The notes under the pieces were generated by a model that was given only the letters and a program-made list of their open reading frames with translations, was not told the origin of the DNA and made no database searches. Below are positions 1-7,586 of a DNA stretch of 64,000 nt, piece after piece; the stretch's first letter is position 1; the number at the start of each line of letters is the position of its first letter. This DNA is from Lachnospiraceae bacterium (lineage in GTDB: Bacteria; Bacillota; Clostridia; Lachnospirales; Lachnospiraceae), in NCBI GenBank assembly GCA_024403555.1, contig JAKSRP010000002.1, positions 58,393-122,392 on the forward strand, read 5' to 3'. Both the position numbers and the translations under genes were made by a program.

Positions 1-934
1 CCTCCTTTCTGAGCAAACGTCCCATTAAGGAGCCTTCGTCTACAATCGGATATTCACGAATCGTAAATAAAATTCCATCTACAGGAGACTTTACTTCATC
101 TAATACCTTTCCACTTAATGGATCCACGATGCTTCCGATAATGTCTCCTTCTTTTAATTCTTCCCAGTGTTTTACCTTCTGGACAAATACACCGCTTGTG
201 CTGGCATTTAAGTAGCTTACATCATCCGGGTTTCTGGAGATAATCGGCTTACGGGACTCTTTTGTTTCTCCATCCCAGATACCTAATTTGCCCATGAGAT
301 TCATAATTCCATCAGTCAGCTGATCACCATATTCTTTTGTAATTCGCATTCCTACACCCATTTCCACAACAAGACAAGGGGTTCCGGTACTATTTAAACT
401 ATAAGCAAAGGTAGATTCAAGTACCGTGCTTGCTCCATGAACCCACACGAAATCCACATTTGCTTCCTTGGCAAACGGTACTAACTCTTCATCATGTAAT
501 TCATTGATTCGAATCTGAGGGATTTCCGTCAGGTAGATGTTACTCGCATGGATATCAATAACCAAATCAGAGCCACTCACATCCTTTACCATCCCAGCGG
601 CAAGAAATTCGGTCATATCCCCTTCCATATTTCCAGGAAACAAACGGTTTAAGTCCAAGTCAAAAGCGGGAATTCCCCTCGTAATCGAGTCAATCCCTAG
701 CGGATTCATAGCAGGATAGATGTCTACGATTCCTTTTAAATGCTCGATGGATTCTTCAATTCTTCTTGCAAGCTCAAAACACACATACTGCCCTTCTAAT
801 TCATCCCCGTGAATCCCGGTTACAATACTGATGCGCTTCATGCCTTCCTTATGCTCTTTCGGCATAATTCTTCTTTTCTTTATTGTCAGTGTTTCGTCAA
901 CAGGAAGACCCACTGAGGTCACTGTTTTTATCAT
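1..934 (-). CDS. Succinylglutamate desuccinylase/aspartoacylase-family zinc hydrolase (C-terminus cut by window edge)
   Basis: The reading frame starts at an ATG at 934 and runs off the left edge, so about 311 residues are visible and the stop is missing. The M14-like zinc site is recognisable: HGDE at residues 42-45 supplies a His and a Glu, and a second His lies in DIHASN at residue 129. Members of this family remove acyl groups from amino acids or trim small peptides; the substrate here is unknown. The C-terminal part, with segments such as EGDIIG and VDPLSGK, looks like the beta-barrel of the family. It sits 12 bases after the transglutaminase gene and is evidently the last visible member of a four-gene operon with ATP-grasp and alpha-E proteins, so a role in processing an amide or peptide product is an inference. 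Confidence 0.85.
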   Translation of the reverse strand, partial: MIKTVTSVGLPVDETLTIKKRRIMPKEHKEGMKRISIVTGIHGDELEGQYVCFELARRIEESIEHLKGIVDIYPAMNPLGIDSITRGIPAFDLDLNRLFPGNMEGDMTEFLAAGMVKDVSGSDLVIDIHASNIYLTEIPQIRINELHDEELVPFAKEANVDFVWVHGASTVLESTFAYSLNSTGTPCLVVEMGVGMRITKEYGDQLTDGIMNLMGKLGIWDGETKESRKPIISRNPDDVSYLNASTSGVFVQKVKHWEELKEGDIIGSIVDPLSGKVLDEVKSPVDGILFTIREYPIVDEGSLMGRLLRKE

Positions 935-946
935 AATTTAACCTTT

Positions 947-1741
947 CTAAGCTTCTGCTACATTTACAAAAACACTTTGTGTGTGCAGACCACCGCCACG
1001 CATGATACCACGATTGATCTGACAATCATTTGCATCACGCCCATGGCCGATTTTGATATAATCATCGTTGACCTTCTGGTTATTCGTCGGATCGATTCCA
1101 TACCATTTGCCTTCATCAAGATATTCCACCCAGGCATGGCTCTGCCCTTCTCCCATGATAAACCCAGTTACATATCTCGCAGAAATACCCTCTAAATGTA
1201 AGAGTGCAATCAGAATATGCGCATAATCCTGGCACACACCACACCCCTGAGAAAATGCTTCCTCCGCACTGGTTCTTACATCCGTCGTGCATGGCTGATA
1301 AGCAAATGCTTCGTTTATAGCGTGCATCATCATGGTCGCTTTTTGTTCTGTAGTAGTCGCTTTCTTTTCTATTTTTTCTATATTTTCATCATAAAATTTA
1401 AGGATTGTCTCTCCTGCCACATTCAGTCCATGAGGATGACTAAATACCATGGATAGATTTGTATCCTCCCCTTCTTCATACGGTGCTAATCCCGTCATGA
1501 CATCCCCTTCAATCTGGAATCGAAAGTTCCTATGCTCATCAAAATTGACACCATAAATCTGCGCATTTTTAAATCCGTCAAACCCTGTCTGATACCTTGT
1601 CGGTGGTAGTAAATCAATCTTTAAATTTTCTATCGTTTGTCTTTTCGTATCCTGTGGGATACATTTTATCGTAAAGTTGCATTTTGAAACTTCCGTTGAG
1701 TATGCAATCTGCATATCATAAGTAAAATGAAGTTTCTTCAT
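947..1741 (-). CDS. Transglutaminase-like cysteine protease family protein
   Basis: 264 residues, start supported by AAAGGAG nine bases upstream. The N-terminal half matches the bacterial transglutaminase N-terminal beta domain (YDMQIAYSTEV...). The transglutaminase core follows with a complete triad: Cys170 in GVCQDYAH, His202 in SHAWVEY and Asp217 in GIDPTNN. No signal peptide is seen, so it is probably cytoplasmic. Proteins of this type are repeatedly found beside circularly permuted ATP-grasp and alpha-E proteins, as here, and that family association suggests peptide or isopeptide cleavage or transfer on a product made by the ATP-grasp enzyme. The actual substrate is unknown. It lies 29 bases after the alpha-E gene in the same operon. 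Confidence 0.9.
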   Translation of the reverse strand: MKKLHFTYDMQIAYSTEVSKCNFTIKCIPQDTKRQTIENLKIDLLPPTRYQTGFDGFKNAQIYGVNFDEHRNFRFQIEGDVMTGLAPYEEGEDTNLSMVFSHPHGLNVAGETILKFYDENIEKIEKKATTTEQKATMMMHAINEAFAYQPCTTDVRTSAEEAFSQGCGVCQDYAHILIALLHLEGISARYVTGFIMGEGQSHAWVEYLDEGKWYGIDPTNNQKVNDDYIKIGHGRDANDCQINRGIMRGGGLHTQSVFVNVAEA

Positions 1742-1770
1742 ATTGATCGACTCCTTTCGGAATTCATGTT

Positions 1771-2433
1771 CTAGAAGATGGATTCTACTTCTGCAACGAT
1801 TTTGTAATAATCAATTTCCGTTTCTTCAATTAACTGACGCAGACTCGCAAGCTTTTCTTTATCATGCTTTAATCCACTTTTTTCTACTCGTGGAATCATT
1901 CGATTGATTTCTCTTCGAAGTTCTTTCTTTTCCACACCAAGACGTGCATACATATCGATTCGTTCGATACGCTTGCCGGCTTTGATAATATTTCTGACAT
2001 TTTCACTGTCAATCTGATCGTCTGCGATACCATAAAAAGCGAGCAGGTTATCATTTACCTTCTGAAGCTCAATCAGGGGTGCCTTGCTTCTTGCTGCCTT
2101 GTTCATTTCATAAATCGCTAACTGAATATAGGCAAGACTTTCAGAACCGATATTTTCACGAAGCACGATTGCGTTATCATAAGCACGGTTTAAATTGCTG
2201 ATAATAGAATCAGAAAGTGCTGTATCAAATGGATATCTGCGCACAAAATCTGCTTTATCCTCGTAAACATTCGGAATATCGATACTTTTGCAGAATTCTA
2301 CATAGCTGTCTGCAATTCCATCAATTAAGTTGTCAAAGCTTTTTGAAAACATTTTTAAAGTTGTATATACACGTTCTGTGTAACGACCAAGCCAGTAAAG
2401 GCGGTCTGCCTGTTCTATCGAGATAATACCCAT
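1771..2433 (-). CDS. Alpha-E domain-containing protein (DUF403)
   Basis: 220 residues, nearly all predicted helical, with the family opening ISIEQADRLYWLGRYTERV and conserved charged segments such as ENIGSESLAYIQLAIYEMN. Alpha-E proteins have no settled biochemical role; they are known mainly from their conserved pairing with permuted ATP-grasp and transglutaminase genes. The start codon lies inside the 3' end of the ATP-grasp gene (19-base overlap), and the GGAGGAGG that serves as ribosome binding site is within that gene, so the two are probably translationally coupled. It is single-domain; in some organisms the two are fused. Identification is firm, function is not. Confidence 0.9.
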   Translation of the reverse strand: MGIISIEQADRLYWLGRYTERVYTTLKMFSKSFDNLIDGIADSYVEFCKSIDIPNVYEDKADFVRRYPFDTALSDSIISNLNRAYDNAIVLRENIGSESLAYIQLAIYEMNKAARSKAPLIELQKVNDNLLAFYGIADDQIDSENVRNIIKAGKRIERIDMYARLGVEKKELRREINRMIPRVEKSGLKHDKEKLASLRQLIEETEIDYYKIVAEVESIF

Positions 2434-3734
2434 GTGTCTTTAAATCCTCCTCCCTGAGATGAATTAACGATGAATGAATCTGGATTTCTTGAAAATCTTG
2501 TAAGTCCGCTCTTCCATACCATTGGCTCATCTGCCATTAATACAAACGCTCTTAGATCGGCTTTTCGTGGAACGACTTCTCCTTCTTCTAAGATATCTAA
2601 ATCCTGGAAATCAATGACTTCCTGTGCAATAAATCTTCTTGGTTCTGATGTGAGTAATGCAAGAAAGCGTTCTTTTTCTTCCGGTGTCATGGAATTGCCA
2701 AATACAACCCCATAGCCGCCTGCTTCTGCTACATCCTTGATGACTAAATTGTCAAAGTTTTCGATGACGTAGTTATAATCCTCTTCATAAAATGGAAGAT
2801 AAGTCGGTGCATTTGATAAAATCGGCTCTTCATGAAGATAATACTCGATCATCTTTGGCACGAAGTAATAGATCCCCTTATCATCCGCAACACCATTTCC
2901 CGGTGCGTTAAGAAGTGCAACATTGCCCTTTTTAAATACATCATAAACGTGTGGAATTCCGATTAAGGATTCCGGATTAAAATTCATTGGATCTAAGAAT
3001 TCATCGGAGATTCTTCGATATACTGCCCCAACTTTTTCATACTCACCGTCCGCTTTAATGAAATACAGATAATCATCCTGAACAATCAGCTCGGATCCAT
3101 TTACTAAAAGGGCGCCGGTCTGCTCTGCAAGGTAGCTGTGTTCAAAATAAGCGGCATTGTATCTTCCCGGAGTTAAAATGACATTGACACCTCCGGTATT
3201 TACATAATCAAAGGTTTTCTTTAATAATCTGGCATAGTTTCTGTTATCTTCAATTTTCAGGTCGGTAAATGTATCCGGAGAAGCTTTTCTACACAAATCA
3301 CGGGCGATCATCGGATAAGATGCGCCGGAGGGAACACGTAAATTGTCCTCTAAGATATACCAGTTGCCATCTTTTCCTTTTACAAGGTCAATCCCGGAAA
3401 TGTGAGAATAAATGCCTTTCGGTGGCATTGCACCTTCGCATTCAGCCATATAACCGCTGGAGGCAAAAATAAAGTCTTCCGGAATAATTCCATCCTTTAA
3501 AATCTGCTTCTCGGAATAAATATCTTTCAAAAAGAGATTTAACGCCTTTACTCTCTGCTTTAATCCTTTTTCTAAAAATTCATATTCGTCCGCTTCAATG
3601 ATTCTTGGAATTGCATCAAACGGAAACAGCTGCTCTTTGAAGGTGTTATTCTTATAAATACCGAATTTTACACCATAGCGGGCAAGCAGCTCATTGATGA
3701 TGTCTGTATGTTCATATAATTTTACATCTCTCAC
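2415..3734 (-). CDS. Circularly permuted type 2 ATP-grasp protein
   Basis: I set the start at a GTG at 3734 (439 residues), because AAAGGAG lies a suitable distance upstream; the open frame extends a further 50 codons but those run through the repeated hairpins upstream and look non-coding. The family signatures are present: KGIYSHISGIDLVKGKDGNWYI-type N-terminal segment, LEDNLRVPSGASYP, an ADDKGIYYFVPKMI segment, VIKDVAEAGGYGVVFG (nucleotide-binding loop) and the C-terminal NSSQGGGFKDTW. These proteins are thought to ligate a carboxylate to an amine using ATP. It is the first gene of the operon with alpha-E, transglutaminase and desuccinylase-like hydrolase genes. The product is not known; a short peptide or amide is the usual inference for this gene set. 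Confidence 0.9.
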   Translation of the reverse strand: MRDVKLYEHTDIINELLARYGVKFGIYKNNTFKEQLFPFDAIPRIIEADEYEFLEKGLKQRVKALNLFLKDIYSEKQILKDGIIPEDFIFASSGYMAECEGAMPPKGIYSHISGIDLVKGKDGNWYILEDNLRVPSGASYPMIARDLCRKASPDTFTDLKIEDNRNYARLLKKTFDYVNTGGVNVILTPGRYNAAYFEHSYLAEQTGALLVNGSELIVQDDYLYFIKADGEYEKVGAVYRRISDEFLDPMNFNPESLIGIPHVYDVFKKGNVALLNAPGNGVADDKGIYYFVPKMIEYYLHEEPILSNAPTYLPFYEEDYNYVIENFDNLVIKDVAEAGGYGVVFGNSMTPEEKERFLALLTSEPRRFIAQEVIDFQDLDILEEGEVVPRKADLRAFVLMADEPMVWKSGLTRFSRNPDSFIVNSSQGGGFKDTWVLSR

Positions 3735-3786
3735 TTTTCTTCTCTCCTTTCTATTTATCACAGTGTTCTTTCTCATAAAATGAGAT

Positions 3787-3901
3787 AAAGGAGTCCACAA
3801 AACTTGTGAACCCCTTTGTTCTGAAATTTCTTCATATAAAATTGTTATATACATGTTGAGTAAAATAAGAAAAGGAGTCCACAAAAACTGTGAACTCCTT
3901 T
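3787..3901 (-). repeat. Two tandem near-identical hairpins ahead of the ATP-grasp operon
   Basis: Two copies of a 31-base stem-loop lie at 3787-3817 and 3871-3901, exactly 84 bases apart. Each has an arm AAAGGAGTCCACA and an opposite arm TGTGAACYCCTTT around a short A-rich loop. In the direction of the operon each hairpin is followed by a T-rich stretch, so they resemble weak terminators or attenuators in a leader about 50-170 bases before the GTG start. One arm also mimics a ribosome binding site. Duplication of a whole hairpin is seen directly; an attenuation role is inferred. Confidence 0.6.
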
Positions 3902-3990
3902 GTCCATATATATATATATCATAAATTTAATTTTTGTTCAATTTTATTTTTTCGAATGTCAATGAAAATAGAGTTTCCTATACCAAAATA

Positions 3991-4032
3991 AAGAACGGAT
4001 ATCCAAGTATTACACATTAGATATCCGTTCTT
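3991..4032. repeat. Perfect 12-base-pair stem-loop in the intergenic region
   Basis: AAGAACGGATAT at 3991-4002 is the exact reverse complement of ATATCCGTTCTT at 4021-4032, with an 18-base loop. Neither side has a convincing T-run. It lies in the gene-poor stretch 3735-4589; immediately left of it are a TA dinucleotide run (about 3905-3919) and AT-rich sequence in which I see nothing else. Confidence 0.5.
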
Positions 4033-4252
4033 AACAAGATTCTTCAATCATGAATTATAAAATCCTTTCTTGAAATATGTGATATTTAATTGTTTCTAAA
4101 TCTAATCTTTATAAATATTATTCTTACTACTTAAGAGTTAAACGATGACAATTATAATTAACTAAAAATTGTTGGTAACTATCAATGACAAATAAATTAG
4201 TGGTAAATTAAAATGTTAGAATTATAAAATAAAAAGTTTTGAATTTAGTATG

Positions 4253-4447
4253 CTATTCTGGTGGTCCGTCCTCCTTGGAAAAATATTTCTGCGATAAACT
4301 AAAATGATTTGCAGATGATTCGATATGAAATTGTCTGTATAAGTTTCGGTAAACATTAGCTCTTATGATTCTTAAATACTCTTTACGATTGCCAGATGAC
4401 AAATGCTCTACTCATCCAATCTGGGAAAATGTGGTCTGATTACCTTT
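4253..4447 (-). other. Possible remnant of a small gene (about 65 codons with one in-frame TGA)
   Basis: On the minus strand a frame ending with TAG at 4253-4255 reads open for 52 codons (residues such as NRKEYLRIIRANVYRNLYR and SLSQKYFSKEDGPPE), is interrupted by TGA at 4412-4414, and continues as KGNQTTFSQIG upstream. There is no clear ATG or ribosome binding site. The composition (basic, polar, no low complexity) looks protein-like compared with the AT-rich flanks. I do not recognise it. It could be a decayed gene, or an accidental open frame. Confidence 0.25.
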
Positions 4448-4454
4448 ACTTAAG

Positions 4455-4471
4455 TTATAATTCAATTATAA
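4455..4471. promoter_or_regulatory. 17-base palindrome upstream of MATE gene
   Basis: TTATAATT-C-AATTATAA is a perfect inverted repeat lying about 75 bases upstream of the promoter-like -10 of the following MATE exporter. It could be a binding site for a repressor such as a MarR- or TetR-type protein, but no such regulator gene is adjacent, and AT-rich palindromes also arise by chance. Confidence 0.3.
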
Positions 4472-4542
4472 TAGAAATATCATATTTGTCAATATATTTA
4501 TTTATTTTATGTTTATATTCAGAATATTCAGACATTAGTTTC

Positions 4543-4552
4543 GTGCTATAAT
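4543..4552 (+). promoter_or_regulatory. Extended -10 promoter for MATE gene
   Basis: TGCTATAAT (TGN plus a consensus TATAAT at 4547-4552) sits 37 bases before the ATG of the MATE gene. No good -35 is visible, which fits an extended -10 promoter. Confidence 0.5.
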
Positions 4553-4589
4553 ATTTGATGTTCATTGCATTCGAAAGGAGATCAGATAT

Positions 4590-5960
4590 ATGAAACCACA
4601 GGGAAAAGGCGGCAATCCTTTAGGGGCTCTGCCGGTCAATCTTTTATTAGCCAAATTTGCCATCCCCAGCATTATTGCCATGCTGGTAGGCTCGTTATAT
4701 AACATCGTCGATCAATATTTCATTGGAAACAGTGTGGGGTATCTTGGGAATGCCGCGACAAACGTTGCCTTTCCACTCACTCCATCCTGTATTGCCATCG
4801 CCCTATTATTTGGAATCGGTGGTGCTTCAGCATTTAACCTGGCTATGGGAGCCGGTGATAAGGAAACAGCCGAACATTACATGGGGAATGCTTTATTCTC
4901 CCTTGTAGCAGGTGGACTCCTGCTGTTAATCTTTGTACAGCTTAATATCACAAAGTTAATTTATTTCTTTGGAGCAACGCCAAATGTCGCACCTTACGCA
5001 ATTTCCTATATCAGTATCACATCGTTAGGATTTCCATTCCTGATTCTCACATCCGGTGGATGCCATCTGGTGCGTGCGGATGGAAGCCCAGCATTTTCTA
5101 TGTTTTGTAACTTAGTCGGTGCCATTGTAAATACCATTTTAGACTATACATTTGTCTTCGTTCTTAATTGGGGAATTCAGGGTGCCGCCTTAGCTACGAT
5201 CATCGGTCAGATTGTCTCTGCTTTGATGGTCATCATTTACCTTGCAAAATTCTCGAGAACGGTAAATCTTCATATCAGACATATGATTCCAAAGGGACAT
5301 TATATTGGCCGTGTAGCTTCTCTTGGAACTGCCCCATGCAGTAACCAGCTTGCCATGATGGTCGTTCAGATTGCGCTGAATAATTCCCTTACTTATTACG
5401 GTGGACAGTCCGTATACGGCAATGACATTCCACTTGCATGTGTCGGAGTCATCTCCAAAGTCAATATGATATTTATGTCCTTCGTCATTGGTATTTCTCA
5501 GGGCTCTCAGCCACTGATTAGTTTCAATTATGGCGCCAAGAACTTCGACCGCGTAAAACAGACTTACCGTTCTGCCCTTATGGTTGCCGGAACCATCGCT
5601 GTCATCGCATTTATCATGTTTCAGGTATTCCCTCGAAATATTACTTCTGTTTTTGGAGACGGATCACCGGAATACTACGGATTTGCCATTCGCTATTTCC
5701 GTATCTTCCTGTTCTTCACCTTCTTAAACTTCATTCAGCCACTGACTTCAAATGCCTTTACAGCCATTGGAAAGCCGGTGCAGGGAATGTTCTTATCCTT
5801 AACAAGACAGACCATCTTCCTGCTTCCACTAATTCTCGTTCTCCCACTATTCATGGGAATTGACGGAATCTTATTTGCCGGACCGATTGCAGACTTTAGT
5901 GCAGCTGTGGTAAGTTTTGTCATGATCCGAATAGAATTTCAGAAGGAACAGTATCGTTAA
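4590..5960 (+). CDS. MATE family efflux transporter
   Basis: 456 residues with the twelve hydrophobic segments expected of the MATE (multidrug and toxic compound extrusion) family. N-terminal family features include LLAKFAIPSIIAMLVGSLYNIVDQYFIG; the internal half-repeat begins near residue 235, and the conserved segment GISQGSQPLISFNYGAKNFDRV lies near residue 305. These are integral membrane antiporters exporting cationic compounds in exchange for sodium or protons; the substrate cannot be told. AAAGGAG lies upstream of the ATG. It is convergent with a second, divergent-sequence MATE gene and ends in a strong bidirectional terminator. Confidence 0.93.
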   Translation: MKPQGKGGNPLGALPVNLLLAKFAIPSIIAMLVGSLYNIVDQYFIGNSVGYLGNAATNVAFPLTPSCIAIALLFGIGGASAFNLAMGAGDKETAEHYMGNALFSLVAGGLLLLIFVQLNITKLIYFFGATPNVAPYAISYISITSLGFPFLILTSGGCHLVRADGSPAFSMFCNLVGAIVNTILDYTFVFVLNWGIQGAALATIIGQIVSALMVIIYLAKFSRTVNLHIRHMIPKGHYIGRVASLGTAPCSNQLAMMVVQIALNNSLTYYGGQSVYGNDIPLACVGVISKVNMIFMSFVIGISQGSQPLISFNYGAKNFDRVKQTYRSALMVAGTIAVIAFIMFQVFPRNITSVFGDGSPEYYGFAIRYFRIFLFFTFLNFIQPLTSNAFTAIGKPVQGMFLSLTRQTIFLLPLILVLPLFMGIDGILFAGPIADFSAAVVSFVMIRIEFQKEQYR

Positions 5961-5980
5961 AAAATATGCTTTTAAAAAGA

Positions 5981-6020
5981 AAATGGCGTATTCGGTATAA
6001 TCCGAATACGCCATTTTTTT
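5981..6020 (+). terminator. Bidirectional rho-independent terminator
   Basis: The 15-base arm AAATGGCGTATTCGG pairs with CCGAATACGCCATTT across a six-base loop and is followed by a T-run; the other strand has TTTTC then TTTTT. It separates two convergent MATE genes. Confidence 0.9.
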
Positions 6021-6132
6021 GATTATCTTAAAAACAAGTATTTATAAAATAACCCTTCTCCATCTATAAGTTTATCATAATCTATACATTTACACAATCA
6101 TTACAAGATTTTTTCTATGATTATATTATCAT

Positions 6133-7485
6133 CTATTCAAGTCTTCTATAAACCGTCAGATACATTGTTGTAAAACAGGCAAGCCCGCCAACTGCATTTG
6201 AAATTGGTTCAGCCAGGAATACGCCTAACACTCCAAGTCCTGCCACCTTCGGAAGCAGAATGGTAAGCGGAACAACGATGATTACCTTTCGAAAAATCGA
6301 AAAGAATACAGCATTCTTCGCTCTTCCAAGTCCGGTAAATACCGACTGGCCACTAAACTGAAAGGCCATCATGAAAAATCCAAAGAAATAAATGCGAAGC
6401 GCCTGAGCACCCGCTCGAAGCAGTTCCGGATCGTTGTTAAAGATTCGAATCAAATAAACTGGGAAGAGAAATACAATCAGCCAGGCAAGCACTGTATAAA
6501 CACAGCCAAACAGTGTCATAAAACGAATTCCTTCCTTAACTCGGTCATTTCTCTTTGCACCATAATTGTAGCCAAGCACTGGCTGAGAACCAGAAGAGAT
6601 ACCATGAACCGGCAGCTGGAAGATCTCTCTCACTGAACCAAGAACGGTATTGACGCCAACATACAAATCTCCCCCATAAATACTTAATGTCGAATTACAT
6701 ACGATATGCACGAGAGAGTTCGTAAACTGAACCATAAAACCAGTCACTCCAAGCGCAATAATGCGTCCGCAAATGCGCCCGTCTAGCTTCATTGTCTGCA
6801 GATTAAGATCAAGGATAGACTTGCTTCCAAACAGGAATCTGAGTACCCAGATACAAGAAAACAGCTGTGCGAGCACCGTTGCAAGAGCTGCCCCGGTAAG
6901 TCCAAGGTGGAACCCGAAGATAAAAATCGGATCTAAAATAATATTAATGATTGCCCCAAGAGAAACTGTTAACATCCCGATTTTCGGAAAACCCTGGGAA
7001 TTAATATAATTGTTCATCCCAACGCTAATCATGGAAAAGAACGTTCCTGTCAGGTATACCATCAGATATGCTTTTGCATACGGATATGTCGCATCACTCG
7101 CACCAAAAGCATATAAAATTGGTTTCATAAAACCATAGCAAAAAGCCATAAGAATTGCACTACTGATAAGCAGCATGGAAAAGGAATTTCCCATAATCTT
7201 TTCCGCCTGCTCTTTATCCCCTGCACCTCTGGCAATAGAACAAAGCGGTGCCCCACCCTGTCCGAACAGATTGGTGAAGGCAGTTACTATCATAACGATC
7301 GGAAAAATCAGTCCAATCCCAGTAAGAGCAAGAGAAGAACTTCCTTCCATATGACCGATATACATACGGTCCACGATATTGTATAAAAGCTGAATAAGCT
7401 GAGCGATGGTAAGCGGAATCGCCTGCGCTAAGATATTGCTTCTTACTGAACCCAGCGTAAAATCATTTTCTTTCTTTTCAGCCAC
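6133..7485 (-). CDS. MATE family efflux transporter
   Basis: I place the start at a GTG at 7485 (450 residues), because AAGAAGGTGA ends four bases before it; the longer frame from a TTG has no ribosome binding site. MATE features are IPLTIAQLIQLLYNIVDRMYIGH at the N-terminus, a second half starting near residue 230, and GISSGSQPVLGYNYGAKRNDRV near residue 300. Twelve membrane segments are expected. It differs considerably from the MATE gene at 4590 and so is not a recent duplicate. Substrate is unknown. It lies downstream of the trkA-trkH pair but is separated from it by a hairpin terminator, so it is probably transcribed alone. Confidence 0.93.
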   Translation of the reverse strand: MAEKKENDFTLGSVRSNILAQAIPLTIAQLIQLLYNIVDRMYIGHMEGSSSLALTGIGLIFPIVMIVTAFTNLFGQGGAPLCSIARGAGDKEQAEKIMGNSFSMLLISSAILMAFCYGFMKPILYAFGASDATYPYAKAYLMVYLTGTFFSMISVGMNNYINSQGFPKIGMLTVSLGAIINIILDPIFIFGFHLGLTGAALATVLAQLFSCIWVLRFLFGSKSILDLNLQTMKLDGRICGRIIALGVTGFMVQFTNSLVHIVCNSTLSIYGGDLYVGVNTVLGSVREIFQLPVHGISSGSQPVLGYNYGAKRNDRVKEGIRFMTLFGCVYTVLAWLIVFLFPVYLIRIFNNDPELLRAGAQALRIYFFGFFMMAFQFSGQSVFTGLGRAKNAVFFSIFRKVIIVVPLTILLPKVAGLGVLGVFLAEPISNAVGGLACFTTMYLTVYRRLE

Positions 7486-7549
7486 AAAATCACCTTCTTT
7501 TTCATCGACAATCAATTAATCCAAATGTGAATTAATCAACAAAGAAATA

Positions 7550-7574
7550 CAGGGCGTGAAAAACTCACGCCCTG
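7550..7574 (-). terminator. Hairpin terminator after trkH
   Basis: CAGGGCGTGA pairs exactly with TCACGCCCTG across a five-base loop, twelve bases beyond the trkH stop. The T-tract on the minus strand is broken (TATTTCTTT), so termination may be partial. Confidence 0.75.
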
Positions 7575-7586
7575 AAATATAACAAT

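Noticed and set aside
3905-3919. TA dinucleotide run as a promoter or phase-variation tract
   Set aside because: It is short, lies outside any -35/-10 pair I could place, and sits next to a hairpin with no clear start site.
4590-7485. The two MATE genes as a recent duplication
   Set aside because: Their sequences differ throughout; only family-level motifs are shared, and they face each other.
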